Assembly (NCBI GenBank): GCA_963770295.1
Contig: CAVYPA010000016.1
Location: 124,001 to 188,000, forward strand
DNA: 64,000 nt
From: AWTP1-13 sp963770295
Lineage (GTDB): Bacteria > Pseudomonadota > Alphaproteobacteria > Rhizobiales > Hyphomicrobiaceae
Direction of reading: 5' to 3'
Shown here: piece after piece, positions 46,190-55,148 of the stretch
How the letters are laid out: every line of letters starts with the position of its first letter
How positions within the stretch are numbered: position 1 is the stretch's first letter
Position numbers and translations under genes: made by a program
The notes under the pieces: model-generated
What the model was told of the DNA's origin: nothing
Database searches by the model: none
What the model saw: the letters and a program-made list of their open reading frames with translations, nothing else

Positions 46190-46222
46190 CGAGGTCCTCC
46201 CCCCGCCGTGGTCAATTCCTCG

Positions 46223-46247
46223 CCGAAAAACGCCGACCCACGTCGCG
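46223..46247 (+). repeat. Direct repeat, right copy
   Basis: These 25 bases contain the core CGAAAAACGCCGACCCACG and match 37361-37385 at 22 of 25 positions. The copy lies about 35 bases after the resolvase remnant. Whether it is a mobile-element end or a remnant of the recombinase's own flank is not clear. Confidence 0.5.
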
Positions 46248-46394
46248 TTCGTGCGCGTGCCACTTTACTGGATCCCTTTAATCGCCAATGGTCACGTCGT
46301 TGTCCCTTGCGACGTGTGTCGGAGGAATTTTCGCCGGGAAGTGTCGTAGCTTCAGGCCGTGGTCGCACCTTTAGGTTTGCCGGCGAAGTAAGTG

Positions 46395-46673
46395 CTAACC
46401 CCAATCCTCCGCTCGAGTATGGAAAGCCAGCGCTATGTCGCTGGATCTCGCGCTAGGATGCTGCAGGTCGGCACCCTTGCTACCGCAGCACGTGCACCGG
46501 GCCGATCGCCGGAGAAGGTCACTTGAAGCGTCCCCGCCCCAACGGATGATTAGCGGCGCAAGCGCCATGGGCGCCTTATGGCGGCAGTGACAGTTGCGGC
46601 ACCAGACCCAAAGCCACGGTGCTGCCTGGCGCATTTGCTCGAGGGTCGGCCGAGGGATCTCTGGTTGACGCAT
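46395..46673 (-). CDS. Small zinc-ribbon-like protein
   Basis: A protein of up to 92 aa with two CxxC pairs: WVWCRNCHCRHKAPM and ARCTCCGSKGADLQH. Between them is a helix-forming LAPLIIRWGGDASSDLLRRS. The pattern fits small zinc-ribbon proteins common in rhizobia, whose role is unknown. No good binding site precedes the ATG at 46673, so the start may be elsewhere. It is divergent from the sigma factor gene. Confidence 0.55.
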   Translation of the reverse strand: MRQPEIPRPTLEQMRQAAPWLWVWCRNCHCRHKAPMALAPLIIRWGGDASSDLLRRSARCTCCGSKGADLQHPSARSSDIALAFHTRAEDWG

Positions 46674-46797
46674 GCAGCCTAGGCTGGTGCGCTTCGGGCA
46701 TTAAGGGAAGCCACAAGAGGTGGTTGTGGGGCTCCGCGCCTACATCCTTCTTTGTCGCGGGTTTGACCCTCCTGTGGATCGGACGGGGCTTCCGTCG

Positions 46798-47420
46798 ATG
46801 ACGCAGCTCGCATGCCACCACGCGTTCTTCCGTACCGTAGTCCTTACGTCGTCTCCGGCGTCTCGGCTGTTTCAAGATGATCTTATGCAGGAGGTGTATG
46901 CCCACCTGTGGGCACACGACTTCCGCGTTCTGCGGCGATGGCAGCACGAGCACCCCCTTCGGGCCTACCTGCGCACGGTTATTTTGCGCCTGGTTTGGGA
47001 TCGCCTGAGCCACCTGCAGCCCGACCGGGAGCAGTTGGAGGAGGAACCTTGGCTGACGGTAGGCGCGCACCTCGAACATACGGCAGAACTGACGACACAG
47101 AAGACGACGCCGCTGCCAACGAGCTCTTGCAGATGGTGCGCAGCGCTCTCGATCGTCTCAATGATAATTACCGCCAGATCCTCGAACTGCGTTACTTCCA
47201 CGAGCTGAGCTACGTCGAGATAAGTGCTGCCATCGGCATCACACCCGCAAATGTCGGTGTTCGCATCACAAGGGCGCTGGCTCACCTGAAGTTGGCATTT
47301 CCTCAACCCATTGAAGCTACGGATTGTTTTTCCATGAACGTCGCCGTTGCCCTACTGGGTTGTAATAAACTTGGCGGTTCCTTCGTCAATGGATTCAGCA
47401 AGGGAGGAGCCGCTTCGTGA
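46798..47420 (+). CDS. ECF-type RNA polymerase sigma factor with a frame break
   Basis: Sigma region 2 reads FQDDLMQEVYAHLWAHDFRV followed by HPLRAYLRTVILRLVWDRLS. Region 4 reads LDRLNDNYRQILELRYFHEL and SYVEISAAIGITPANVGVRI, a complete DNA-binding helix-turn-helix. The two lie in different frames, with the shift between about 47075 and 47100. The start is uncertain; I use ATG 46798. The next gene on the strand is an ARPP-1 protein. I see no anti-sigma gene, unless an unrecognised neighbour serves. Confidence 0.75.
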
Positions 47421-47601
47421 TCCACTGGACCATAACCGGGTAGTTGCTGCTGATCGCCTCACGCGGGCGACGCCGCACGTGAAGTCAAGCCGACGGACCA
47501 TCCCGTCGGCTTCGACTTCAAGCAAACTCGAGACCGTGTTGGTTCCCTTCGGGGCAACGGCCTTCCCTTGCGCACTGACAATCCTTTTTCAGAGATGCTC
47601 C

Positions 47602-48551
47602 ATGTTTGCAGCCCTATTGGACAAGGTCGCACTCGGGATCCCGAGCGCCTACCGCAATCTCACCCTGACGCCGATCCTTTTGAAAGATGGGCCGCTGTCG
47701 GCGATAGAGCCGTTGAACCTCGAGGAGGCGATCGCCGAGGGTACTATCCAGGTAACGGAGGTCTCGACCGAGGGCCACGTGCCCGAGCTGCGTGTTAAGA
47801 ATTCCGGCGGCGCACCAGTGCTCATTCTCGACGGAGAGGAGCTCGTGGGAGCCAAACAGAACCGCATCGTCAACGTCACCATCCTGGTAGCGCCGCATTC
47901 GGACATCGTGATCCCGGTGAGTTGCACCGAGGCGGGGCGCTGGGCCTACTCGCGGCGCGGGTTTGCCGCGGCCGGACGCGTGCTGAACAGGAGATCCGCT
48001 ATAGCAAGGCTGCGGCAGTCACGAAGAACCTCAAGGAGCGTAGGGCGCGTTCTGCCGACCAAGGTGCCGTCTGGGATGGCGTCAGCAAGGCGCTTTTTGC
48101 GCTCGACGCAGCGTCGCCAACTAGCGCTCTTGGCGACGGCTTCGACGGCCGGGCGAATGACATCAAAGGCTTTCTCGAGACCCTCAAGCCGCAGCCCGGA
48201 CAGATCGGCGTAATCTACCGCATCGACGGCATACTCGCAGGACTTGATCTCTTCGGCTCCAAGCATGCCTTTGCGCAATGCTTTGCAAAGCTGGTTCGCG
48301 GCTCGGCACTGCAAGCGCTCGCAGGCTTCCAGATGGACTCTAACCCTCCGCTCGAAGACCGCCAGTTCCTTAGTATAGTTCTGAGCGCCCCAGGTGACCG
48401 CTTTCCGGCCGTCGGCCTTGGCGAGGAATTGCGCTTCGATACCAGCGAGATTGGCGGTGGTGCACTCGAGCTGGAAGGCGCCCTCATCCACCTCTTCGCC
48501 TTTCCCCAACGTTCGGGGGCCAAGCCTGACCAAGCGAGAGGCCGCCAGTAG
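47602..48551 (+). CDS. ARPP-1 domain protein with a frame break
   Basis: The protein opens with segments I recognise from the ARPP-1 family: AIAEGTIQVTEVSTEGHVPE, then LILDGEELVGAKQNRIVNVT and HSDIVIPVSCTEAGRWAYSR. The frame shifts between about 47970 and 47990, and the C-terminal half continues AEQEIRYSKAAAVTKNLKER to SNPPLEDRQFLSIVLSAPGD. Restored length is about 316 aa. The family was named from association with ADP-ribosylglycohydrolase and phosphatase genes; its biochemical role is not settled. It lies between a sigma factor and an SGNH hydrolase. Confidence 0.75.
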
Positions 48552-48638
48552 CGAGGGCCATCAGCTAGAATTGAAAGGAGTAGGCCGCCGCATTAAAGGG
48601 GGCCCCCAAGTCGAGACTAGGCGGAGACTTACACGAAC

Positions 48639-49274
48639 ATGGCCAAGAACCGCATCATATTGCTCGGGGATTCCATCATCGACAATGGCGCCTACGTGCG
48701 CCCGGGCGAACCTGACGTCACAAAGCAGCTGCAGGCCCTGCTGCCTGAGCATGCTGTCATCAAACGCGCACTTGACGGCGCAGTATGCGCCGATGTTCTG
48801 AGCTCGCAGGTAGCGAACCTCGAGAGCACAGATCGCGTCATCTTGAGCGCCGGAGGCAATGATGCCCTCCGACACATCGATCTCTTGGAAGCAGCAACCG
48901 CGACGATAGCAAAAGATCTTCTGGTCAGGCTTGGCACAATCCGCAAGGAGTTTAGTCGGACGTATGCATCACTCCTCGATCGTCTCGCGACGACGCGCGC
49001 ACCGGTGATGGTGCTGACTGTCTACAATCCCTGCTTCGGCGGTCATGGTATGGACGCGACTTACCAGCAGGCCGCCGAAGGTGCGGTTTCGATCTTCAAT
49101 GACGTGATCCAGCAGGAGGCGCAGCACCGGTCGTTCAAAATTCTGGAGCTGCGCACGCTCTTCACCGATCGAGCCGACTACGCCAACCCAATCGAGCCGT
49201 CGGCGGTTGGCGGCGCGAAGCTCGCGAAGGCTATGGGCGCCTGGGTTAAGGAGAGCCGTGCTTCGGGAAGATAG
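48639..49274 (+). CDS. SGNH/GDSL-type hydrolase
   Basis: A 211-aa esterase/lipase-fold protein. The nucleophile block is LLGDSIIDNG (Ser12), the oxyanion block SAGGNDALRHI near residue 73, and the final catalytic Asp/His region may be NPIEPSAVGG, where the usual DxxH is replaced. The last point leaves activity uncertain. There is no signal peptide. It follows the ARPP-1 gene by about 90 bases on the same strand. Confidence 0.82.
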   Translation: MAKNRIILLGDSIIDNGAYVRPGEPDVTKQLQALLPEHAVIKRALDGAVCADVLSSQVANLESTDRVILSAGGNDALRHIDLLEAATATIAKDLLVRLGTIRKEFSRTYASLLDRLATTRAPVMVLTVYNPCFGGHGMDATYQQAAEGAVSIFNDVIQQEAQHRSFKILELRTLFTDRADYANPIEPSAVGGAKLAKAMGAWVKESRASGR

Positions 49275-49474
49275 TCACTCACAGTTCGAGGTAGGTCACC
49301 GGATGCTAGCGCACTCGACTCTGCGACCTCTAGTTGCAATTCCAGTTCACGTTTGCCCGCAACACTCTCTACCGCCACGCCTTCCCTGGCCAGGGTCGGG
49401 GCCAACTTGTGTCTCTCCGTGGGACGGTCGCTCGAACACAATCCGCTAGAGAAATTCAGAACTAGGAGTATTGC

Positions 49475-49558
49475 GTGATCGATGACTTCTTGAAATTACA
49501 AGCTGCCATTAGCTTTGCAGCCCTCCTCGTAGTGGTTCTCCTAGCAGTCCTGGCCTAG
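49475..49558 (+). CDS. Small membrane protein, 27 aa
   Basis: A GTG at 49475 is preceded by AGGAGT at good spacing. The product starts MIDDFLKLQAAISFAALLVV and ends VLLAVLA: an amphipathic start, then one hydrophobic helix that fills the rest. It resembles single-helix bacterial small membrane proteins. Only the binding site and the composition support it. Confidence 0.45.
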   Translation: MIDDFLKLQAAISFAALLVVVLLAVLA

Positions 49559-49939
49559 GAGGGCTCCTGACTCGCATCAAGGGCAAGCTAGACCTACAGG
49601 CAGTGACCGACTGTTTTATCCATCGCTAATGCGGATCAAAGAAAGCTGATCTGCCGGGTGATCGATCGGTCGGTGGGTTCAGGCATTGGTCGACGCCTGC
49701 CGGGGATGACATCGACCGAGCGCTCGCTGATACAGTCGGTGTCGCCGCGGAGGGAGCTGCCACGTTGGAGCGTTGGCATCCCAGCACTTGAGACCTTCCT
49801 CCCCCTCGCGGCGCAGAATGTGGGTTGAATGCGCCCGTGGTCAGCACGCCAGCGCAACGGCGTCCACCATATAGCCGAACCGGACGTGCGCAGTTCGACC
49901 GAGCCGTCCACAAGATCCGGAGGTGGCGGTTTGAGACTG
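49559..49939. other. No gene seen
   Basis: These 380 bases contain only short overlapping frames without a binding site or recognisable product. Confidence 0.5.
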
Positions 49940-50197
49940 CTAGCGCTTGCGTCCCGGCCGCTGCGTGAGCGCTGAACCCGCCGCCGACTTCGCCGCGGGC
50001 CTGGCCCCCGGAGAGGTGAGCGTCCGCGCGGCTGCCGTCGCGGCCTTCGGGCCCGTGACCTCTTTGCTGTGGACCTGAGTAAGCGCCGAGCCTGCCGCCG
50101 ATTTCGCCGCCTTACCGGCGGCCGGGCTGCTCAAGGTCTTTCCTGCTGCGGATGCGGCGCGGGGGCCGGTGCTCTCGGCGCCACGTCTCTTGGTCAC
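49940..50197 (-). CDS. Small basic protein with two tandem repeats
   Basis: An 85-aa Ala/Lys-rich protein starting at GTG 50197 (binding site GGAGA upstream). It is built from two copies of a ~31-residue unit, GPRAASAAGKTLSSPAAGKA.. and GPKAATAAARTLTSPGARPA.., each ending AAKSAAGSALTQ. Similar short Ala/Ser/Lys proteins occur in many proteobacteria without known function. Its start codon overlaps the stop of the upstream small gene (GTGA), so they are translationally coupled. Confidence 0.6.
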   Translation of the reverse strand: MTKRRGAESTGPRAASAAGKTLSSPAAGKAAKSAAGSALTQVHSKEVTGPKAATAAARTLTSPGARPAAKSAAGSALTQRPGRKR

Positions 50198-50468
50198 GAT
50201 CGATCTCCATCTCTTGAGTTGACAGGGACCATGAGCCGATTCGCGAAATTTGCGCACACGTTTTGTTCCGGGCCGTTTGGGGCGGCTTTGCCCGGCCGGA
50301 ATTCCGGCCGGGAGAGCGCAGTGCAATATTGCGCAGGTTGATGTGCGCGTTGCGAAGCTCGGCTGAGCCTTCCGCAAGGTGGGGAAGCTCGCCGGCAATC
50401 CGCCGCAGCAGTATGTGAAGCTCGGCTTTGCTGAGGTGCAGCAGTTCGCTCTGTGACAGGACTTTCAT
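50194..50468 (-). CDS. Small conserved protein with a frame break
   Basis: ATG 50468 is preceded by GGAGGAAAACG. The product starts MKVLSQSELLHLSKAELHIL and continues LRRIAGELPHLAEGSAELRN, AHINLRNI, all helical. Near 50310-50325 the frame shifts to SRPEFRPGKAAPNGPEQNVC and ends at 50194, overlapping the next gene. The helical N-terminal part recalls a small rhizobial family of unknown function. Restored length is about 91 aa. Confidence 0.5.
50291..50312. repeat. 22-bp perfect palindrome
   Basis: The sequence reads the same on both strands across 22 bases, with core CCGGCCGGAATTCCGGCCGG. It lies inside the small gene just past the place where its frame breaks. Confidence 0.6.
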
Positions 50469-51660
50469 CGTTTTCCTCCTTCGTTCCGGCCGCGGACATC
50501 GCGGCCTTCCTGCGGACCGAGAGCGCCGGAGGAGGCGGGCTGCATCGGTTGCGACCGCAACGCAGAGGAGGAGTGCGGCGTCAGCCGTCACTTGCAGCCG
50601 GGAGAGCCGACATCAGGCGCAGGACTGGACGCCGGAAGTGCCGGGGATGAACTCAGGAACGGAGAAGGGGAAATGGTGAGTTGAGAGGAAGGAAACAGAG
50701 CGTCTGGGACCGTGAGCTGAGCCCCTTCTTTCATCCATTCAGGAGTAGAAGTCCTGGGTTGAAGTGAGCCGCTCCCCAACGTGATCGCCGCCAATCATGG
50801 CAACGCCAATTGTTCCGCGGGGTCCAGGTCCTCGCCGTCAACCCCTTTGCGCCTGCGGCGCAAACCGCTGCGCGGCTACGGGGGGGTGTGACCGCTCGCC
50901 TGGCCCCGCGCAAAAGATGCCCGCCGTGGCCTTCAAGGCAAGGCGTATAGGCTTCGATCACGGAGGATGAAGAGCCGCTGAGCGGGCAGACCGAAGAGTG
51001 CCTGCTCCCCGAGGTCCCGTCGCCGGGACGGTGGACGTGGTGAAGATGTAAGTTCGGTAGTCGGTCGTCATCTGACGAACCGCGCGATGTTAGATAGTGC
51101 TCACCACTTCCCTTCTGATCGCATCATGCTGGCGGCCTTTGCGCCGACCACGGAGAGAAGCAAGTAACCCGGTCGGCGAGATCACATGGGAGTTGACGCG
51201 AGCACATCAACTTGCCCGAATCTCTTTTGCAGAGGAGACGACCGATGACCGTCGACACTTGCTGAACCGGGAGGATGCCGCACCGTGGAGACTTGACATC
51301 ACCGGGCCCATTAGAGAAGACCGCGCTTACTGGACCCTCCTGGACGGCCCCCGCGAGGCCGTCGGCGCTGACGAACTGACGGCGCTCGATGCTGTCTTTG
51401 GCTGGGGTGGCGAATTTCCCGCTCAGTGGGTCTAACGCGGGTCGCACAAACGCGAACGGCGGGTCTCGACCCCGCCGCTTCGCACCGACTTTGCAGTGTC
51501 GTCCCACGCCCCGCGATACTCGGCCGCTCCGGACCAGACCGGCACCGTGGTCAAGGCTGTTCATAGGCGCGGAATGCGGCCACCCTGTGATCGACAGCGC
51601 CGACGGCTTCGTAGAGAGGTCTTGCCGCGATTGCGGCGTGGGCCACCTTGCCTGAGGCGC
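50469..51660. other. Gene-poor stretch
   Basis: About 1.2 kb with no recognised product. The best open stretch is plus-strand 51097-51435 (ends GWGGEFPAQWV), which lacks a clear start and a known family. The stretch is GC-rich with no RNA gene that I can see. Confidence 0.45.
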
Positions 51661-52041
51661 TCACCCATTCACTTGGGGGATGTTCTGCCCGATGCGCCAC
51701 AACACGCCCGTTGGATCAACGACAACAAAATCGCGAATTCCCCACGACCTGTCTGCTGGCGGCTCCACTATCACACCATACTTGGCGGGCAAGCCCTGGG
51801 CCTCGACATGCTGCCACCAGGCTTCGACGTTCTTGACCAGCAGATGCATCATGAAGTTGTCCGCGTGCTCTTTCTTGTAGAAATTCTGCAAGAGGAAGCT
51901 GGAGTTGCCGCGTCGGAGGTAGGCCAAGTCGTCAGACGACCAAACGAGCTCGAAACCTAAGTCCTGATAGAACCGCTTGGAGAGCGCGAAGTCCTTGGCT
52001 GGCACGTAAGCCTTTGCTTCAATCGTTGTCATATCGCTCAT
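51661..52041 (-). CDS. Glyoxalase/VOC-superfamily protein
   Basis: A 126-aa VOC-fold protein starting MSDMTTIEAKAYVPAKDFAL at 52041. Typical segments are SKRFYQDLGFELVWSSDDLA and, at the end, IRDFVVVDPTGVLWRIGQNI. Proteins of this fold include metal-dependent dioxygenases, glyoxalases and drug-binding resistance proteins. The metal-ligand pattern is incomplete by eye, so binding rather than catalysis is possible. Confidence 0.82.
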   Translation of the reverse strand: MSDMTTIEAKAYVPAKDFALSKRFYQDLGFELVWSSDDLAYLRRGNSSFLLQNFYKKEHADNFMMHLLVKNVEAWWQHVEAQGLPAKYGVIVEPPADRSWGIRDFVVVDPTGVLWRIGQNIPQVNG

Positions 52042-52178
52042 GACCGGTCCCACCAAATTTCGCTATTCCCAAAACGCGGAGTGTTCGCAAGAGTTGCCCC
52101 CAGGGCCATCCGCTGTGGGGTGCGTTACAGCTAGAGGATCGGTGTGGTTGCGATTGCGTGCGCTCCTGATGGAGCAGT

Positions 52179-52859
52179 TCATTGGCCAAGCCCGGCCAAT
52201 CTTCGGCCCATCAGATGGGGATCGACCTCGTAGCCTGAAGGCATGGCGGAGGTGATTTGCCCCGCAAATCGCTCCTGTTCGACCTCCGCCGCGACCACAG
52301 CGTCTCGAAGTTGGTCGGGGCACACGGCCCAGCGTGCCGTAGGGGAGGACTCTCCCTCCTGCGGTTCGCTGAGGATCAATCTCGGCGCATCATACCGTGC
52401 CAACACCCCTGGATGGCCGTTCGAAACGGGTTGCCACTCAGGCGTCCTGTACCCCACCGCTTCCCGCCAGCCAGCAACGTCGCCGAGGTCTGCGCAACAG
52501 CCTGGCTCGATCAGGACCTGTGATTGGCAGCGCAAGGCGAGCCCCCCATCCAGGGGCAAGCACTCAAGGTCAATGGAAAATCCCGCTTCCAACAGATTTT
52601 GGAAGACCACCTCCAGCACTCTTCGAAGGAGCGCGCGGTCAGTGAATTCCTTCGTAGGAACGTGCCATGAGCCCCTTTCAATTGGCATCAACCCTGTGAT
52701 CCCTGAATCGGCCAGGGACTCCAGACAATAGCGATGCCACTCCTCACGCACCTCATAGATGCCGGATGGAGAAGACCGACCCTCCGTCGCGAACCGGAAT
52801 GGCTCGAATTTCAAGACCGGGATCAATTCGATGTCTTGAAGCGCAACAGTGCTCGACAC
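52179..52859 (-). CDS. Hypothetical protein next to an immunity-like gene
   Basis: A 226-aa soluble protein, GTG start with AGGA well placed. It begins SSTVALQDIELIPVLKFEPF and contains WHRYCLESLADSGITGLMPI and LECLPLDGGLALRCQSQVLI. No family is recognised. It lies about 60 bases after the SUKH-domain gene on the same strand, the usual arrangement of clustered immunity genes, so an immunity role is possible but unproven. Confidence 0.6.
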   Translation of the reverse strand: MSSTVALQDIELIPVLKFEPFRFATEGRSSPSGIYEVREEWHRYCLESLADSGITGLMPIERGSWHVPTKEFTDRALLRRVLEVVFQNLLEAGFSIDLECLPLDGGLALRCQSQVLIEPGCCADLGDVAGWREAVGYRTPEWQPVSNGHPGVLARYDAPRLILSEPQEGESSPTARWAVCPDQLRDAVVAAEVEQERFAGQITSAMPSGYEVDPHLMGRRLAGLGQ

Positions 52860-52917
52860 AGCATTTCCTCACAGTGAACAAGGCGCCGAAGGGCGCGTAG
52901 CATCTACTGCACCGAAA

Positions 52918-53658
52918 TTATGGACGGGCCGAGATGAACGGCCACGGGTTGACCTCGACCACCAGGTCACCCTCGTTGAGCACCAACTGGGCGGGGATAT
53001 CGTCTGCCTCGAAGTATCGCACCGGCCGACCTAACGCCGGCCTCGTCTTCCAGTCACCACCGACCTCAGCCAATACGTCCGCGCGCGTCATACCCACGCG
53101 CAATCGCGGGATCAGCCGCTCGTTGGCCAGGACTCGCAGAGCTCGCTCCAACCAACGCCGGTACCACATGCCGAACGTCAACTCGGTCGGGTAGAACTTC
53201 TCGCGGCCGTCCCAAATCGTGCCATGGGCAGGGCCGCTGACGACCAGATAGGAGTGGATGGCGCATCCCTGATGGCAAACCTCCAGGATGCCTGGGTACT
53301 CATCGCAATCGTCCGGCAGCCGCTCCAGATCCTCATCAGCGAGCGCATCCATCACCGTCGCCACGGGGAACGGCTGGGACAGGTCTCGGCCGTCAGCGTC
53401 GAGCGGCGCGAGCCCATAGAATGGCCCGGCCCCACCGTTGCCGATCATAGCCACAAACTGCCGATAGTCATTTGGCAGACGGATCCGGTTGGCGGACTCG
53501 AACGCCGCCAACTCGCTTTCTGACAGGGTCGGGCCGAGCGAGTAGCGATGCTGCTCCGAGCCAAATACGCGGAAGCTGGCGTCGGTCGCCCGCAGCCGTC
53601 GGAGCATGTCGCCCAATTCAGCGATGTCGTTTGTTTCTTCCACAGGAACACATACCAA
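52918..53658 (-). CDS. SMI1/KNR4 (SUKH) family protein, possible toxin immunity
   Basis: A 246-aa protein whose first half carries the SUKH pattern: SESELAAFESANRIRLPNDY, RQFVAMIGNGGAGPFYGLAP, then GILEVCHQGCAIHSYLVVSG and GTIWDGREKFYPTELTFGMW. SUKH proteins mostly neutralise secreted nuclease toxins. The start is unclear (TTG 53658, or GTG 53643). No toxin gene with a polymorphic-toxin architecture is visible nearby. Confidence 0.75.
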   Translation of the reverse strand: MVCVPVEETNDIAELGDMLRRLRATDASFRVFGSEQHRYSLGPTLSESELAAFESANRIRLPNDYRQFVAMIGNGGAGPFYGLAPLDADGRDLSQPFPVATVMDALADEDLERLPDDCDEYPGILEVCHQGCAIHSYLVVSGPAHGTIWDGREKFYPTELTFGMWYRRWLERALRVLANERLIPRLRVGMTRADVLAEVGGDWKTRPALGRPVRYFEADDIPAQLVLNEGDLVVEVNPWPFISARP

Positions 53659-53733
53659 TGTCGACGATGACCGGAAAGCTTCCAGGTAATTCCCGCCGTG
53701 CCTGTCACGCGCTGACCACCCAGCTGGTCGCCT

Positions 53734-54672
53734 TCAGAGGACAGTTTCGGGGCCTAATGGCACAATCCCCGTCGGATTGATGGTCCGATGGCTCTCGTAA
53801 TAGTGTCCCTTGATATGCTGAAAGTTCACGGTGGGAGCGATGCCAGGCAAGGCATACAGTTCTCGTCTGAATCTTCGCAGGTTCGGATAGTCCACAATCC
53901 GCCGAATGTTGCACTTGAAATGGCCGACGTAGACGGCGTCGAACCGCACGAGCGTAGTGAAAAGTCGAATGTCGGCTTCGGTCAGGCCGTCGCCGGTTAG
54001 GAAGCGTCGCCTCGCCAGGCGGCCATCCAGCCAGTCGAGCGTATCAAAGAGCGGGCCGACGGCTTCCGCGTAAGCCTCCTGAGTTGTCGCAAAGCCAGCA
54101 CGATACACGCCGTTGTTGACCGTGTCGTAGATGCGGGAATTCAGGGCTTCTATTTCGTCCCGCAATGGTTCGGGATAGTAGTCTCCAGGTTTGGCGCCCA
54201 GTAGGTCGAACGCGCTGCCGAACATGCGGATGATTTCGGAGCTTTCGTTGTTGACAATGGTGCCTGTCTGTCGGTCCCACAAAACAGGAACGGTCACGCG
54301 CCCGCTGTAGACAGGGTCGGAGGCGGCATAAACCTGATAAAGATAGCGAGCACGGTGGATTGGATCGGGCACAACTCCGGGTCCGTCCTCAAAGGTCCAA
54401 CCATGTTCGAACATCCGCCAGTGGACGACCGAAATCGGTATCATTTCCTCAAGGCCCTTAAGCGCACGCATGATCAGCGTGCGGTGCGCCCAGGGACAAG
54501 CGAGGCTGACGTAAAGGTGGTAACGGTTGGGGTCGGCTGGGAACTCGTTGGGGCCTTGTCCCTTGGGCGTCACCCACTGTCGAAATGCACTATCCTTGCG
54601 CACAAATCGACCGCCAGTAGACGCCGTGTCATACCATTCATCATGCCATACGCCGTCGACGAGCTGGCCCAT
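53734..54672 (-). CDS. Glutathionyl-hydroquinone reductase, omega-class GST-like
   Basis: A 312-aa member of the YqjG/ECM4/PcpF group, which removes glutathione from glutathionyl-hydroquinones. The catalytic cysteine is Cys59 in SLACPWAHRTLIM. Further signatures are TVPVLWDRQTGTIVNNESSE and GDGLTEADIRLFTTLVRFD, with the C-terminal YYESHRTINPTGIVPLGPE. The ATG at 54672 has GAGG upstream. It protects against quinones and aids aromatic breakdown. Confidence 0.92.
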   Translation of the reverse strand: MGQLVDGVWHDEWYDTASTGGRFVRKDSAFRQWVTPKGQGPNEFPADPNRYHLYVSLACPWAHRTLIMRALKGLEEMIPISVVHWRMFEHGWTFEDGPGVVPDPIHRARYLYQVYAASDPVYSGRVTVPVLWDRQTGTIVNNESSEIIRMFGSAFDLLGAKPGDYYPEPLRDEIEALNSRIYDTVNNGVYRAGFATTQEAYAEAVGPLFDTLDWLDGRLARRRFLTGDGLTEADIRLFTTLVRFDAVYVGHFKCNIRRIVDYPNLRRFRRELYALPGIAPTVNFQHIKGHYYESHRTINPTGIVPLGPETVL

Positions 54673-55148
54673 GAGCAAACCTCATTTGTTGGCCTAGGTC
54701 TCCTCGCAAAACCTACGCGCCGGGAAACTGACCGCCTCATGCCTTCGCCGGTTTCGGTCTAATTCTCGAACCGTGCTTCGACCGTTCCGGAACCTTGTGA
54801 ACGTGTGTTATGGCGTAATCAACGCCCATGCCATAGGCACCTGAGTGTGTCATCGAGCCGCCTCGACCTCGTTCATGTCGCCCTTGCAGCTTCATCGATC
54901 AACGCACTGACCTCCTGGGGCCTCGATGCCAGCGACGCGTGGTCCTCGATCTCAACGCTTTCAACCCCAGCGATCCGCCTTGCGCTGATTGTCGACGTTA
55001 CGACCGTTGAATTTTGCCGAAAACAAAGTCGGTGTTGAGATAAGGCAACGACTCAAGTCGTTCAGCGCTTGCTCTGCTGTTTCGGCTTGCGCATTGATCG
55101 GCTCCATTGGCGCGAATTGACATCGGCGCCGATGGAGCCATCTCTCGG
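54673..55148. other. Spacer with hydrolase tail and inverted repeat
   Basis: Apart from the hydrolase remnant there is no gene. At 55100-55139 an imperfect 14-bp inverted repeat (13 of 14 pairs, GGCTCCATTGGCGC and its partner) with a 12-base loop lies next to the IS5 remnant; it may be a terminator or an element end. Confidence 0.45.
54873..55010 (-). pseudogene. C-terminal remnant of an alpha/beta hydrolase
   Basis: A minus-strand frame reads ARRIAGVESVEIEDHASLAS, then RPQEVSALIDEAARAT and a stop at 54873. This matches the end of alpha/beta hydrolases, with the catalytic His in EDHASLAS and the last helix. The body of the gene is missing toward the IS5 remnant. Short, so moderate support only. 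Confidence 0.4.

Noticed and set aside
54805..55038. A 77-codon plus-strand frame
   Set aside because: It overlaps the minus-strand hydrolase tail, which is recognisable; the plus-strand frame has no binding site or family.
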